This document shows positions 33,923 through 43,338 of a stretch of 64,000 nucleotides of DNA, piece by piece. The notes below the pieces were generated by a model, which saw only the letters and a program-made list of their open reading frames with translations, did not search any database and was not told where the DNA came from. Numbering within the stretch: position 1 is the stretch's first letter; each line of letters opens with the position of its first letter. Origin of the DNA: Hymenobacter sp. YC55 (GTDB lineage Bacteria; Bacteroidota; Bacteroidia; Cytophagales; Hymenobacteraceae); assembly GCF_029433095.1 (NCBI RefSeq), contig NZ_JARNTX010000007.1, forward strand, positions 124,001-188,000, written 5' to 3'. A program made the translations under genes and the position numbers.

Positions 33923-35338
33923 ATGCATCTACTCTTATCTACCCTTTTCCTAACTGTTGCTTGCCTGCTCAGCACCTCACCCCAGGCTATCGCCCAAGCC
34001 CCTGCCCCTACCACGCAGTGGGACAAGACCTTTGGCGGCAGTGACCTTGACGGCCTCGAGGCGTTGCAGCAAACCAGTGACGGGGGCTACATTCTGGGAG
34101 GGGGGACAAATTCCGGCATCAGCGGCGATAAAACCCAAGGCAATCAAGGAAGTGGTGATTACTGGATCGTTAAGCTTGACGCTAACGGCATCAAGCAATG
34201 GGACAAGACTTTCGGTGGTAGTGATCAAGAATACTTCACCGCGCTGCAGCAAACCACTGATGGGGGGTATATCCTAGGGGGCAGATCTAGTTCCAGCATC
34301 GGCGGCGACAAAACGCAACCTAGTCAAGGAGAGGTCGATTACTGGGTGGTCAAGCTTGACGCTAATGGCGCTAAACAGTGGGATAAGACGTTTGGCGGCA
34401 ATAACCTCGATAACCTCCTCGCGCTACAACAAACCAGTGACGGCGGCTACATGCTCGGGGGGCAATCAAATTCCGGCATCAGCGGTGATAAAACCCAAGG
34501 CAATCAAGGAGAGTTTGACTACTGGGTAGTCAAGCTTGATGCTAGTGGCACCAAACAGTGGGATAAAACCTTTGGTGGCCGTAACATGGACGGCCTCGAG
34601 GCGTTGCAACAAACCAGTGACGGGGGCTATATTCTGGGAGGCTTTTCTAACTCTGACATCAGCGGCGACAAAACGCAAGGCAATCAAGGGAGTCAAGGAG
34701 GCTACGACTACTGGGTAATCAAGCTTGACGCCAACGGCACCACGCAGTGGGATAAGACGTTTGGCGGCAATAAGCTTGACGGCCTCAATGCCTTGCAGCA
34801 AACCAGTGATGGGGGCTATATCCTCGGAGGGTGGTCAGATTCTGACAGTAGTGGTGATAAGACCCAAGCTAGTCAAGGCTATGGTGATTACTGGGTAGTC
34901 AAGCTTGACGCCAACGGCATTAAACAGTGGGACAAGACTTTCGGTGGCAGTGACCTTGATAATCTCACCGGGCTACAGCAAACCCGTGACGGCGGCTATA
35001 TACTCGGGGGCGAATCATATTCTGACAACAGCGGTGATAAAACCCAAGGCAATCAAGGAAGATCCGACTACTGGGTGGTCAAGCTTGGAGCTCTGCCGCT
35101 CGCTACCACGTCAGCTACTCCCCGCCCTACTCTCTGCGCTTACCCCAATCCCACGCGCACCCAGTTTACCCTGCGCGGCCCGCTGGGTACGCCCTACCAG
35201 TTGCTCGACCAGTTCGGCCACATCGTACGCTTGGGCCAGGTATCCGCCCAGCCGTTGGACGTGCAGACCCTGCCCGCTGGTCTCTACCTGCTGCGCGATA
35301 CCAGTAGTGGCCGTACCAGTAAACTCATGAAAGAGTAG
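33923..35338 (+). CDS. Secreted six-repeat protein with T9SS sorting domain
   Basis: 471 residues from ATG 33923 (signal peptide MHLLLSTLFLTVACLLSTSP ... AIAQ). Six repeats of 60 residues begin with WDKTFGG and contain LQQTSDGGYILGG, SGDKTQGNQG and DYWVVKLDANG. Six such blades fit a beta-propeller. The C-terminal ~75 residues are a T9SS type A sorting domain (LCAYPNPTRTQFTL ... LPAGLYLLRDTSSGRTSKLM). At DNA level the repeat starts are 180, 180, 180, 189 and 180 bp apart, with fourth-unit expansion (extra SQG), so the array is recent and could expand or contract. Ligand unknown. Confidence 0.85.
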   Translation: MHLLLSTLFLTVACLLSTSPQAIAQAPAPTTQWDKTFGGSDLDGLEALQQTSDGGYILGGGTNSGISGDKTQGNQGSGDYWIVKLDANGIKQWDKTFGGSDQEYFTALQQTTDGGYILGGRSSSSIGGDKTQPSQGEVDYWVVKLDANGAKQWDKTFGGNNLDNLLALQQTSDGGYMLGGQSNSGISGDKTQGNQGEFDYWVVKLDASGTKQWDKTFGGRNMDGLEALQQTSDGGYILGGFSNSDISGDKTQGNQGSQGGYDYWVIKLDANGTTQWDKTFGGNKLDGLNALQQTSDGGYILGGWSDSDSSGDKTQASQGYGDYWVVKLDANGIKQWDKTFGGSDLDNLTGLQQTRDGGYILGGESYSDNSGDKTQGNQGRSDYWVVKLGALPLATTSATPRPTLCAYPNPTRTQFTLRGPLGTPYQLLDQFGHIVRLGQVSAQPLDVQTLPAGLYLLRDTSSGRTSKLMKE

Positions 35339-35351
35339 TTTCGCTGCCTGT

Positions 35352-35378
35352 TGAGCGGGCTTGCCGGAACCCCGCTCA
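35352..35378 (+). terminator. Hairpin after the six-repeat gene
   Basis: Stem TGAGCGGG / CCCGCTCA with an 11-nt loop, 13 bp after the stop codon. No T-run, so modest support. Confidence 0.5.
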
Positions 35379-35632
35379 TGCAGTGAAAACAGGCCGATTG
35401 TCCGTCACAGTTTTAGCCCAACTGCCCCGAAAAACTGCGTCGCTCCAGCAGCACCATCTGCCTAGGCGACTTGCAAATAGCCTTGCCACTTTATAGCAAC
35501 TAATGTAATACCGAGCTACAAGCTGCTCGCTCTCTGCCTTAGCAAAGCAGATAGGTTAACATAAAAAAGACTTCTCGGACAACATTTACGACCTTGGGCT
35601 ACTTAGTGCTCCTTTAGGAAAGAGCTATTGCT

Positions 35633-36217
35633 ATGAAAACCTATTTCCGATTACCCGTCCTTTTACTAGGAATAGTGTTCGCACAATGTACGGGCACTGC
35701 AGAGGTGGTGCCAGCAGTGGATTACGATCAAGTCAGCCAAGAGCTCATGCAAGCGCTTGCGCCACAGCTCGTCGGTACTTGGACCCTACGGCAAGTACAC
35801 GTTTCCTTTCAACGAGGTGCTTATTATCAAGCACAGATTCCCATCATCCGCGATACACTCTTTCAAGACTTGGCGACCCTGACGATTCGCCCTGCGCAGA
35901 CGCTCCGCAAATCTTCTCCAGACAAGCGCTATCCCGAATTTGAAGGCACCCTCCTGTTCCGCAGTAAATCCTATCCCGTTTACTTCGAGTTGCGGGCACA
36001 TCCGGACCGCGTGGTGCAACAGCAAGGTCCGCAGGCTTTGTTCATGCTGGAAACCAACTTCCCAGTAGGCTCGCGCATTATGGAACCCGAAGAGCAATTT
36101 CTAAGGAATCTCGGGCTGCTGGGCGACAACTATTCCTTGGATCTAATAGACGGGCAGCCCACCATGATTTGGCGCGGTTTGAGTCGAGGAGTTAATCGAG
36201 TAGAGCTTCGAAAATAA
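35633..36217 (+). CDS. Predicted lipoprotein
   Basis: 194 residues. The signal peptide MKTYFRLPVLLLGIVFAQC ends in a lipobox-like FAQC. The mature part has a strand-rich core (LVGTWTLRQVHVSFQRGAYY, FEGTLLFRSKSYPVYFEL, YSLDLIDGQPTMIWRGLSRG) that looks like a lipocalin-type or similar small beta-barrel domain beginning VGTW. No family assigned. Single gene with a ~290-bp upstream gap. Confidence 0.65.
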   Translation: MKTYFRLPVLLLGIVFAQCTGTAEVVPAVDYDQVSQELMQALAPQLVGTWTLRQVHVSFQRGAYYQAQIPIIRDTLFQDLATLTIRPAQTLRKSSPDKRYPEFEGTLLFRSKSYPVYFELRAHPDRVVQQQGPQALFMLETNFPVGSRIMEPEEQFLRNLGLLGDNYSLDLIDGQPTMIWRGLSRGVNRVELRK

Positions 36218-36366
36218 TGGTATTATGAAAGTATAAGTAGTTACTTCTTGCTGCATCCTACCTCTTGCTTTTATCTCTTAACGTAATAGTTATTCTCGGA
36301 CTGCCCTCGGGATAGTGGTAGTTTTACTTACTGCGCCAGTTTCCTAAAATTTTGTATTTATCAAAC

Positions 36367-36597
36367 ATGCCGAAGCCGTATAAGCTACTTATTTGCCGAC
36401 GGTCAACAGGTCAGGTTCTGAACATTGATACGAAGACGCTATTTTCTGGAAGTGAAGAGCAGTTGCCGTTTCTCTATTTCAATTCTTTCAAGGAGGCCGA
36501 AGCATTTGCTCAGGAAGTGACAGCCCGCATTAGCAACCTCGAGGTTGCTATCTACGAGGGCGCTATTTTCCTAAATAATGTTTGCAACCAGCAGTAG
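36367..36597 (+). CDS. Small hypothetical protein
   Basis: 76 residues from ATG 36367 (MPKPYKLLICRRSTGQVLNI). It has a strand, helix and strand pattern (FNSFKEAEAFAQEVTARISN, LEVAIYEGAIFLNN). No domain recognised. The DUF416 gene begins 22 bp later on the same strand, so the two probably share a transcript. Confidence 0.6.
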   Translation: MPKPYKLLICRRSTGQVLNIDTKTLFSGSEEQLPFLYFNSFKEAEAFAQEVTARISNLEVAIYEGAIFLNNVCNQQ

Positions 36598-36618
36598 CCG
36601 TCTTTCTATTCCGTAGAT

Positions 36619-37212
36619 ATGTTAGGGTATACTATCCAACCTCCACTCTTATCGTTACCCCTCACTCATCAAGTAGCATTTGCCGCGTTGACGTGTGAGC
36701 GAATGCTGGCCGCAATCAGCTGGTTTGATAGATTCGAAATGCTGCCAGGAACGCCGCTTTTCCGCACGGCCATTGCTGCCCTTTGCGCCTTCGGGTTAAA
36801 CGAGCCGATTGAGGTGGATGAATTCGCCCGTTTGCAGCAGCAACTTGAGGCGTTCTGGCCGGATTTGGACGAGAGCACCAATCCGGCTGCTTCGTATGCG
36901 TTCGACGCGTGCGTGGCCTTAAGCGAAGCGTTAGCCCTGGTACAAGACCAGGAGCTGGAACACCTGGTACAATGCGCAACAGCGGCCACAGACACAGTGG
37001 ATATGTACGTGCAAGAGGTAACAGGTGTGGACCTACCCCCAGATGAACTGAATACCTTCCTCGAGGCCTCCCCCCTTATGCAACGGGAACTCGCGCGGCA
37101 GGATGCCTTAGTTCAGGCTCTCACCACAGAGCCTGAGTTAACAGCAGCAATGCTAGACCAACTGCGCTTTCTCAATGGACAGGAGCAGTTGGTAGACTTT
37201 TCCGTGTTCTAG
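36619..37212 (+). CDS. DUF416 family protein (YjaG-like)
   Basis: 197 residues. It follows the DUF416/YjaG pattern along its length: HQVAFAALTCERMLAAISWF at the N-terminus, then FAR-x-x-QQLEAFWPDLDES in place of the family's acidic middle, and YAFDACVALSEALALVQDQE, the family's most conserved block. The length is that of E. coli YjaG. Soluble, all-helical, function unknown. Probably co-transcribed with the 76-residue gene at 36367. Confidence 0.8.
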   Translation: MLGYTIQPPLLSLPLTHQVAFAALTCERMLAAISWFDRFEMLPGTPLFRTAIAALCAFGLNEPIEVDEFARLQQQLEAFWPDLDESTNPAASYAFDACVALSEALALVQDQELEHLVQCATAATDTVDMYVQEVTGVDLPPDELNTFLEASPLMQRELARQDALVQALTTEPELTAAMLDQLRFLNGQEQLVDFSVF

Positions 37213-37352
37213 ACCAGTCGTTCAGGTGAATGGTCAAGCGAGCGAAACTGGCCCTTCGATGAACCTTAGGCTGTTGTTAGTTCGCCGCCTTCCTGAACGG
37301 TAATGCCTTCTACTTGCCGAAAGGTCCCGTTGAATAAAGGCAGATCAGCAAT

Positions 37353-37682
37353 CTAGAGAACGTCTTGTCGCAAGGCAGCTGGCATGTCGCCTTCTGGCTG
37401 TTTCAACTTTCGATAAGGTCCCTGGTGGGGTTGCCAATCAAAAACATACAGTCCTTGCCGAGCAAAGTCCTCCCACACGGCAAGGGAGCCTGTAGGAGGC
37501 AAATCGATGCTGAGCGCGGCGCGGTCATGGTCTTGAAAATGCGGCGGCACGTTGCGGGGCACGGGCCCCAGGCCAGCGGTCGAAAACAACCCTATGTTGC
37601 CTTCGGCATCCTGGGCAAACCAATCAAATTCAAGACCACAGAATCGCTCGCTGAAGGTAAGATGGGGCACAGGCCTAGTCAT
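37353..37682 (-). CDS. Hypothetical protein
   Basis: 109 residues beginning MTRPVPHLTFSERFCGLEFD. Blocks such as FDWFAQDAEGNIGLFSTAG and LAVWEDFARQGLYVFDWQPH resemble small proteins often found as singletons in Bacteroidota, some of which serve as immunity proteins. The C-terminus may be cut short by a premature stop, since the sequence ends abruptly at ALRQDVL. Convergent with the DUF416 gene. Function unknown. Confidence 0.6.
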   Translation of the reverse strand: MTRPVPHLTFSERFCGLEFDWFAQDAEGNIGLFSTAGLGPVPRNVPPHFQDHDRAALSIDLPPTGSLAVWEDFARQGLYVFDWQPHQGPYRKLKQPEGDMPAALRQDVL

Positions 37683-37830
37683 TTTTACTTGCTAAGAACT
37701 ACTCTTCACAACACCTAAACTAGCTTCGTGCCGAGCACTTCGTGTGAAGCCACTAGGTGTCAGACCTATTTTACGGAGCGACTAAGAACGCTTTTTACTT
37801 GCCTACTCGTTTTCGACCTACTCGTACATC

Positions 37831-38274
37831 ATGGGACTAAGCAGAGCAACAACTATATGCTTGCCGGGTAATCCGCCGGAGACAATAGCGAATTTTCTGC
37901 GCGAAAAGCTCATGGGAGTTCCAGCCGTTGCGGAAGACATCTCTTTCGCTGGTATCACCGTGGGCGTTTTCGACATAACACAGGAACTACACTACACCCA
38001 CGCGTTCCTGGCCGAACGAAAGATGCTGGAGGTAGGGAAATATGATGCCTATGTCAACGTGTTCGACCTAACTACTATGGTGAGTATGGATTGTAATTTT
38101 TACTCGCTTTTCTACCCCCACTTCTTATTACTCGTCGAAATAGTCGCACAGGAGCTTAGTAAGCATTTTGGCGTGTACGCGTTGGTGTCGATTGATACGG
38201 TCAATGAGCCGTATTGCTTATTTGATAAAGGTGTACGTGTAATAATACCTCCTGCCAATCCGGACAGTTGTTAA
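37831..38274 (+). CDS. Hypothetical protein
   Basis: 147 residues starting MGLSRATTICLPGNPPETIA. Soluble, mixed alpha/beta (DISFAGITVGVFDITQELHY, YDAYVNVFDLTTMVSMDCNF, HFGVYALVSIDTVNEPYCLF). No family recognised. The 3' end overlaps one copy of a 16-bp dispersed motif (38262-38277). Confidence 0.6.
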   Translation: MGLSRATTICLPGNPPETIANFLREKLMGVPAVAEDISFAGITVGVFDITQELHYTHAFLAERKMLEVGKYDAYVNVFDLTTMVSMDCNFYSLFYPHFLLLVEIVAQELSKHFGVYALVSIDTVNEPYCLFDKGVRVIIPPANPDSC

Positions 38275-38379
38275 ACGACCGTTTTCTAAGCGTTACGGAC
38301 CAGTTTACGTGCTGTGAAGGGCGTTTATAGCACGTAAAGAAGAGGTATCGTGGTAGAAAAACTACCGAACGCACCTTAT

Positions 38380-39393
38380 TCAATCTACATAGAGGGACTG
38401 AAGCATGGTTTGGCCAACCGCTTTCAAGGTTTTGCGGTCGATAAGGCTCATATTATCTGCTGTAGTGTGGTGATAGGGTGGAAAAATACTACCGGGAAGG
38501 TAGTAATGGTAGATGTCAACTGTCGGAATACCCGCTTTATTAGTGTACACATGGTCATCAATGATAGCCGTGGTGGTATCGTAGCGGAAGAAATCCGAAT
38601 ACCCGAGCCGGTTGGCCGTATTCCAAAGTTTATCGACCGTGCCCTTGGCGTAGGTGCGGGAGATACCCTCGCGCGTGAACCGGGCCCCTTTCGCCCCGAC
38701 CATATCAAGCAAGACGCCATAGTCGGGTTTGTAGTTGGCAGGCAGTAGGTGCGTCGCCCAGTACTGCGACCCCAGGCACCAGGAGTTGGTGTTGCTGCCG
38801 GTGAGGTGATTCCGCAGGTGCGCTTGTGTGGTTTCGTCGTAGCCCCAGTCCTCCGCATCGAAGAAAATGAAATCAACGCCGACGTTGGGCGCTAAGGAAT
38901 CGGGTTGCTCACTAAGTACCCGGGCCATCTCCAGCGCCACCGCGACCGCACTAGCCCCATCGGCAGCCCCGTCCAGGGGGGCATTTTGGTGTTCTTGGTC
39001 TTTGTCGGCAAAAGGCCGCGTATCCCAGTGGGCAAATACGGCGACGCGACGTACTGCCTGCGGCTGATATTGGGCAATGAGGTTGCGGGCGCGGATGCTA
39101 GCTCCAGTGAAGGTCATCGCCTCAAAAGGCTGCTCTGTAACCTTCAACCCATAAGCTTTGAGTTGATCTAATAACTAATTCCCGCACGCCACGTGCGCTT
39201 TCGAATTGGGGACGCGCGGTCCAAACGCTACTTGTTTGGCCGTAAAGGCATAAGCAGAGTCGGCGTTGAAAACAGGCGCTCGGGGGAGTGCCGTTTCCCT
39301 CACGTCACCGCCCTCGGTTTCTGCGGCTTTATCTCGACAGGCACTCAGTGAAAAGAGTAGAACGAATCCCGCCAGGGAGAGGTAGGCTTTCAT
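38380..39393 (-). pseudogene. M28-family peptidase / glutaminyl cyclase-like lipoprotein, interrupted by an in-frame TAG
   Basis: Without the stop this would be a 337-residue protein. The N-terminus MKAYLSLAGFVLLFSLSACR is a lipoprotein signal (LSAC). The M28 domain has the zinc and catalytic blocks: H in VFAHWDTRPFAD, D in PLDGAADGASAVAV, E-E type region FIFFDAEDWGYDE, D in GVLLDMVGAKGARF and H in YHHTTADNMSLID. The DAEDWG and LDMVGAKGARF blocks are those of bacterial glutaminyl-peptide cyclotransferase-like M28 proteins. A TAG at 39175-39177 separates HVACGN from LLDQLKAYG in the same frame. Homologs usually have an aromatic residue (CGDYLV-like) here, so one base change from a Tyr codon explains it. 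The downstream 256 residues are undamaged, which suggests a recent mutation, suppression or a base-call error. Confidence 0.8.
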
Positions 39394-39642
39394 CTAGTAC
39401 GGGTTAAAAAACGGACTGCAGGCAGTCCCAGCGCACGTACGCTGTTAAAGCCCCTACTACTTACAACGTACCCCATCGGCCATGGAGACGAGGCACGTTA
39501 AAAACTGCCATTTTTACCGAGCTCAGAGTACGAGCTAACGGCTGTTAACAGATAAAAAACCAGATAAACGAAGGGCGTTCTGGAAGCGATCGGCAGGCAA
39601 AAGTCTTTTGTAAGCGCTGGTTTATAGTTGGGGAGTAAGCGC

Positions 39643-40782
39643 TTATTTCCCGAGCTTTTCCGCTAAGAACTTCTCCAATTCTTCCGGCGTGATATTTCTT
39701 TGTACCACCTTTCCCGTCTGGTCGAGTAAGAAGGTGGTGGGAAAGGAATACACCGCTAATTGAGTAGCTGCCACGGCATTCTCGTCTAAATACTGCACCC
39801 ACGGCAGTTCATATTCCTTGATCCGCTTCTGCCAGAGCGGGACCTCAGCGGTTTTGTCGGTTGAGATGCTGACGACCTCAAAGCCTTGGGGCTGATAGGT
39901 GGCGTAGAGCTTCTTTAGGGCCGGAAAGGACTCGATGCACGGGCGGCAGCGGCAGAACCAGAAATCAACCAGCGTGTACTTCGCTTTCGGTAGCTGCAAC
40001 TGCTGCGCGGGTTGACTGACGCCCGCCACGCGAAAAGACGGGAAAACGGCCCCCTGTTTGATCAGCGCCTGGCGCATATCCTGCTGCGCAAGTTGCCACG
40101 GACGCGACGCTTGGACGCTCGCTGAAAAGAGGGCTAACGTACTTTCGCGCAACTCGGAATGCCCAAACGCACTGAAGCGCTCTATCAGGCTCCAGAGCGC
40201 CACGTAAGAAGCGGGATGAGTTTGCACGTACGCCTGCAAGGTACTATCATACCGGCTGGCTTCATCCCACGCTAGCTCATCGAAACTACGCTGGTGACAA
40301 TCAGCGTCCGCGCGGGCTTTGGTGAAGAACGGGATAAACGAGTTTCGATATTCGGCAGCGGTCGTCCCCTCCACCTGCTGGCACTCTTCGGCCTGATAAT
40401 CGAGGCGCATCGTGCGGGTGGAGGCATCGAGGAAGTAGGCTCCCTTGCGGTAAATGCGCCGGCCCTTATCGCTTTGCAACAGGATGCGCCGCAGTTGCGG
40501 GTAGGGGACCGTTGTGGCCAGCAAGAAGGTATTGTTTTGAATCTTAGCCGCAGGCCGGGGGCCTTCAAAATATTTAGGATCAATCCGGCCGGCGACAAAA
40601 AAAATGGAGTCCTCGATTACTGTCTTGCCTACTATTTCCCCTCTAATCGTACGGGAGGCTGCCGGTTTCCCGGACCTAGCGTCTCCTTTTTTCGAAGCAC
40701 GTACCTGGTTCGCCGGTGGCACTTGGGCAAACGAGGCGAAAGTGACGAGGCAGCAAAGGCTCAGCAACAAGATATTTTTCAT
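39643..40782 (-). CDS. TlpA-like thioredoxin-fold protein, secreted
   Basis: 379 residues from ATG 40782 (signal peptide MKNILLLSLCCLVTFASFAQ). Residues 50-150 are a DUF4369-like strand-rich part (IDPKYFEGPRPAAKIQNNTF), then a helical spacer, then an AhpC/TSA-thioredoxin domain (about 245-379) with the redox pair in WFCRCRPCIESFPAL (CRPC) and the cis-Pro region YSFPTTFLLDQTGKV. This is the usual layout of Bacteroidota periplasmic TlpA-like disulfide reductases. Single gene. Confidence 0.85.
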   Translation of the reverse strand: MKNILLLSLCCLVTFASFAQVPPANQVRASKKGDARSGKPAASRTIRGEIVGKTVIEDSIFFVAGRIDPKYFEGPRPAAKIQNNTFLLATTVPYPQLRRILLQSDKGRRIYRKGAYFLDASTRTMRLDYQAEECQQVEGTTAAEYRNSFIPFFTKARADADCHQRSFDELAWDEASRYDSTLQAYVQTHPASYVALWSLIERFSAFGHSELRESTLALFSASVQASRPWQLAQQDMRQALIKQGAVFPSFRVAGVSQPAQQLQLPKAKYTLVDFWFCRCRPCIESFPALKKLYATYQPQGFEVVSISTDKTAEVPLWQKRIKEYELPWVQYLDENAVAATQLAVYSFPTTFLLDQTGKVVQRNITPEELEKFLAEKLGK

Positions 40783-40948
40783 GGTACAGCTATTTACTAT
40801 AGGGGTTGTCGCGTACTTGGCCTTATAAGAAGCTATAATATAGCAAGTTGAATTTTGTAGACTAAACCCTGGGCTTTGTGTCATACTTCGTGTAGGCCTG
40901 CTGCATCCAGCTTTTAGCTACTGTAGCTGCGATTCGAAACCGCAACGC

Positions 40949-41215
40949 ATGGCGGCCCTGCGCTTAACCCGCTACTGGATCGAGATTATCTATCCTACTT
41001 CTGCGTCGGCTGTTCGTCAACACTTCGGGGTGAGCGCGTACTTCTGGGACGATGCGCTTGTCCTTGTCTCCACCTGTAGGGCTTATCACGCGGCACAAGG
41101 GCCACAGCTGGGAACTAATGTGATCGACGTCGATGTGCGTACTGTGGATCAAGCCTATATCCTACCCAATAGGCTCCCGCCAACTCTTCGCGGCGTGTGG
41201 TTTCCGATGGGCTAG
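40949..41215 (+). CDS. Small hypothetical protein
   Basis: 88 residues starting MAALRLTRYWIEIIYPTSAS. Contains VRQHFGVSAYFWDDALVLVS and IDVDVRTVDQAYILPNRLPP. No known domain. It is divergent from the TlpA-like gene. Low but reasonable coding signal. Confidence 0.5.
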   Translation: MAALRLTRYWIEIIYPTSASAVRQHFGVSAYFWDDALVLVSTCRAYHAAQGPQLGTNVIDVDVRTVDQAYILPNRLPPTLRGVWFPMG

Positions 41216-41356
41216 TGAACATAAAAACAACTTATAAGCAGGATCGCGGAGTAGTGGTGGTTTTCGGATAGCTCAAAAGCCAGACTAGTATCGACTTTCT
41301 CAGACCAATTGCTTGTTTCGCTAAAGGAACGGCGACTCGTAGTCACGCGAGTTCGT

Positions 41357-42622
41357 TTACTTAGGGGGATGGGCGGCTCGGTAGGACTGCGAGGCCGACG
41401 TATGGCGCACATACAACAGCGCATCGAAGGCCTCTGGTAAGGGTGGGTACCAGCTAAACTGGCCTTGGGCTTGCGCCGCGCCGCCAAGCTGCCGAAACAA
41501 GTGCTTCTGCTGCAGCCACTGCGCCGCGGGTCCTGCGTCGCGGCTAGGGCGCAGCGATAACCAGTAGGTCGACGCGGTGGCCTGGTCAAGCCAGGCCTCA
41601 CAGGAATTGGCTACGGGCACCTGCAAAGGGATGGGCAGGAAGCGCCCGTCCGCCGCGAAGATGTTGGCCGTACCTCTTCCTGTGCTCAAGGCCGCGGCCA
41701 CGTACGCCGGCCCCAGTTGCTGGGCTAGATAGGAGCCCATCCGCTTACTGCGCGCATCCCGTCGGAGATGGGCATTATGAGCCCATATTACTATTTTGGC
41801 GGTGGGTTCCTGCGCGAGCAGCCACCCGACATTGCGGGCCATGGCCTGGTCTCGGACCGAGCTGCGCAGGCCTTGTTGCAATAGCTGCGCCCGCTGCCGT
41901 AACACCTGCCCGTGCTGCTGCAGGGTGGCCGGAACCGCGCCCGTGCGCAGGTGCTCGACGAGTTGATCGGACAAGCGGACGATGCGCCGAGTGGTGGCGG
42001 CCGCTGCCTGGTAGGGGTTTTTAGGCAGTGCGAAGTAGCACGTTTGCAACTCGCGCACCTGCCGCCGCAGTACGGTGTCGGCACGTTGCAAAGCGAATTG
42101 TTCTAACCGAAACAGATTCGGGTAGGGGTCCTGCATATCGATGCCGACGTAGCGCAGTTTGCGGGTATGGGCTTGGTTATAGCGCCGCATCCATTCCACC
42201 AGCTCCCAGAACTCGGTGGTATTCCAGACTTCAAAGCCCGTAGCCGAGTGCACGGTGAGCGAATCGCCCTGGCCGGTCTGGATATAGTCGTTGAGGATTT
42301 CGGCCCACCCATAGTCGGCCTCGATGGCAAAGGTGGTAAAGCCTTGCTGGGTGACCAGGTAGTCGACGAGTCGATGCTTGAGCTGGAAAAACTCGCGGCT
42401 GCCGTGGGTGGCCTCGCCCAAACCCACGACCCGGGCTTGCGATACGAGCGGGGCCAGGGGCAGTAGGTCGGCAACGTCCGGGCCGGGTTCCAGGTGCGCA
42501 ATGGCAGAGAGATGCTGATTGAGCCACGCTATCTCACTCGGACTTTGCGCCTGTCCGCGAGCGGCTAGGAGCAGGAATAGCAGCCATAGCACAGGAGGGA
42601 AGGCAAGGGAAGCAAGACGCAT
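41357..42622 (-). CDS. Erythromycin esterase family protein, secreted
   Basis: 421 residues with a signal peptide (MRLASLAFPPVLWLLFLLLA ... GQAQ). The family blocks are VVGLGEATHGSREFFQLKH (His and Glu of the active site), TTFAIEADYGWAEILNDY, LRYVGIDMQDPYPN, and KIVIWAHNAHLRRD near residue 285. This is the pattern of PF05139, which includes Ere-type macrolide esterases and many homologs of unknown substrate. Export and distance from clinical Ere enzymes make antibiotic resistance only one possibility. Confidence 0.85.
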   Translation of the reverse strand: MRLASLAFPPVLWLLFLLLAARGQAQSPSEIAWLNQHLSAIAHLEPGPDVADLLPLAPLVSQARVVGLGEATHGSREFFQLKHRLVDYLVTQQGFTTFAIEADYGWAEILNDYIQTGQGDSLTVHSATGFEVWNTTEFWELVEWMRRYNQAHTRKLRYVGIDMQDPYPNLFRLEQFALQRADTVLRRQVRELQTCYFALPKNPYQAAAATTRRIVRLSDQLVEHLRTGAVPATLQQHGQVLRQRAQLLQQGLRSSVRDQAMARNVGWLLAQEPTAKIVIWAHNAHLRRDARSKRMGSYLAQQLGPAYVAAALSTGRGTANIFAADGRFLPIPLQVPVANSCEAWLDQATASTYWLSLRPSRDAGPAAQWLQQKHLFRQLGGAAQAQGQFSWYPPLPEAFDALLYVRHTSASQSYRAAHPPK

Positions 42623-42951
42623 AACACGGAAGGTAAATCAGGTGTATAAACAGCTCACTAGGAAGAGTCGCTCGAGCCGTTACGCGTTGCAAAGACGACT
42701 AGTTAGACCCTATCACCTGCCGCAAACAATCCTCTCTAGCCTATAAATTGGCAAGTAACGTTTCTGAAGCAATGGATAAGAAGGTTTTCTCAGGCAGCTG
42801 GTAGTTTACAAAGGGTGCTCGGCAAGTATCCTAGAGCCCGTTTGGACACTTGGTTAAGGGGATCGTTTAACAACTGTCCGTTTGGATCATAATGGCTGAT
42901 CGAGTACTATCTAACAACAGTTACAGGCCCTAAGTATCCTTCCCATTGGCC
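42623..42951. other. Gap (330 bp) with short repeated motifs
   Basis: It holds the 16-mer CGTTTAACAACTGTCC at 42864-42879, which recurs at 38262 (inverted) and, with one change, at 48266. CCGTTTGGA also occurs twice within 60 bp. No gene recognised. Confidence 0.45.
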
Positions 42952-43329
42952 TTACTTGGATTCCGGACTTGGTTGCCCAGACGCAATGGAGGGGAAAATA
43001 AACTGAGTGAATTCTTCTTCCATCGCCCGGCGGCGCGTGGACAGGGCAGGATCGAGCTGATCCTCCTGTACTTGGCGCGGCGTTGGCGCGGGCGCCGAGG
43101 CCAGTAAATACAACCAGCCTGGCTGTTGACTCATGGCCACCGCATATTCGAGTCGCAGTTCGGTGCCTACGGTTGATGCGCGGACAAACCCGCCCTTCTC
43201 TGTTTTCTGAAACCCTTTGGCTTGCCAATCTGGATGGCCAATGACGTGTAGGGTTCGCAACCAGTAGGTTGGAGCCGCATAGGTGTGGCTCGTAAACAAG
43301 AGGGCGGTCTGCTTTCGCCGTAGTCCCAA
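42952..43329 (-). CDS. Hypothetical protein, probably the 3' part of a split gene
   Basis: 125 residues from a TTG at 43329, with no signal peptide. Blocks: TSHTYAAPTYWLRTLHVIGH, EKGGFVRASTVGTELRLEYA, QQPGWLYLLASAPAPTPRQV. It is in the same frame as the lipoprotein fragment at 43339-43572, separated only by a TAA and three codons, and has no credible start of its own. The two most likely form one ~206-residue lipoprotein with an in-frame stop. Confidence 0.55.
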   Translation of the reverse strand: MGLRRKQTALLFTSHTYAAPTYWLRTLHVIGHPDWQAKGFQKTEKGGFVRASTVGTELRLEYAVAMSQQPGWLYLLASAPAPTPRQVQEDQLDPALSTRRRAMEEEFTQFIFPSIASGQPSPESK

Positions 43330-43338
43330 GGACCTTAG

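Noticed and set aside
41357..42622. Macrolide resistance gene
   Set aside because: Family membership alone does not show erythromycin hydrolysis. The protein is exported and distant in context from known resistance genes.
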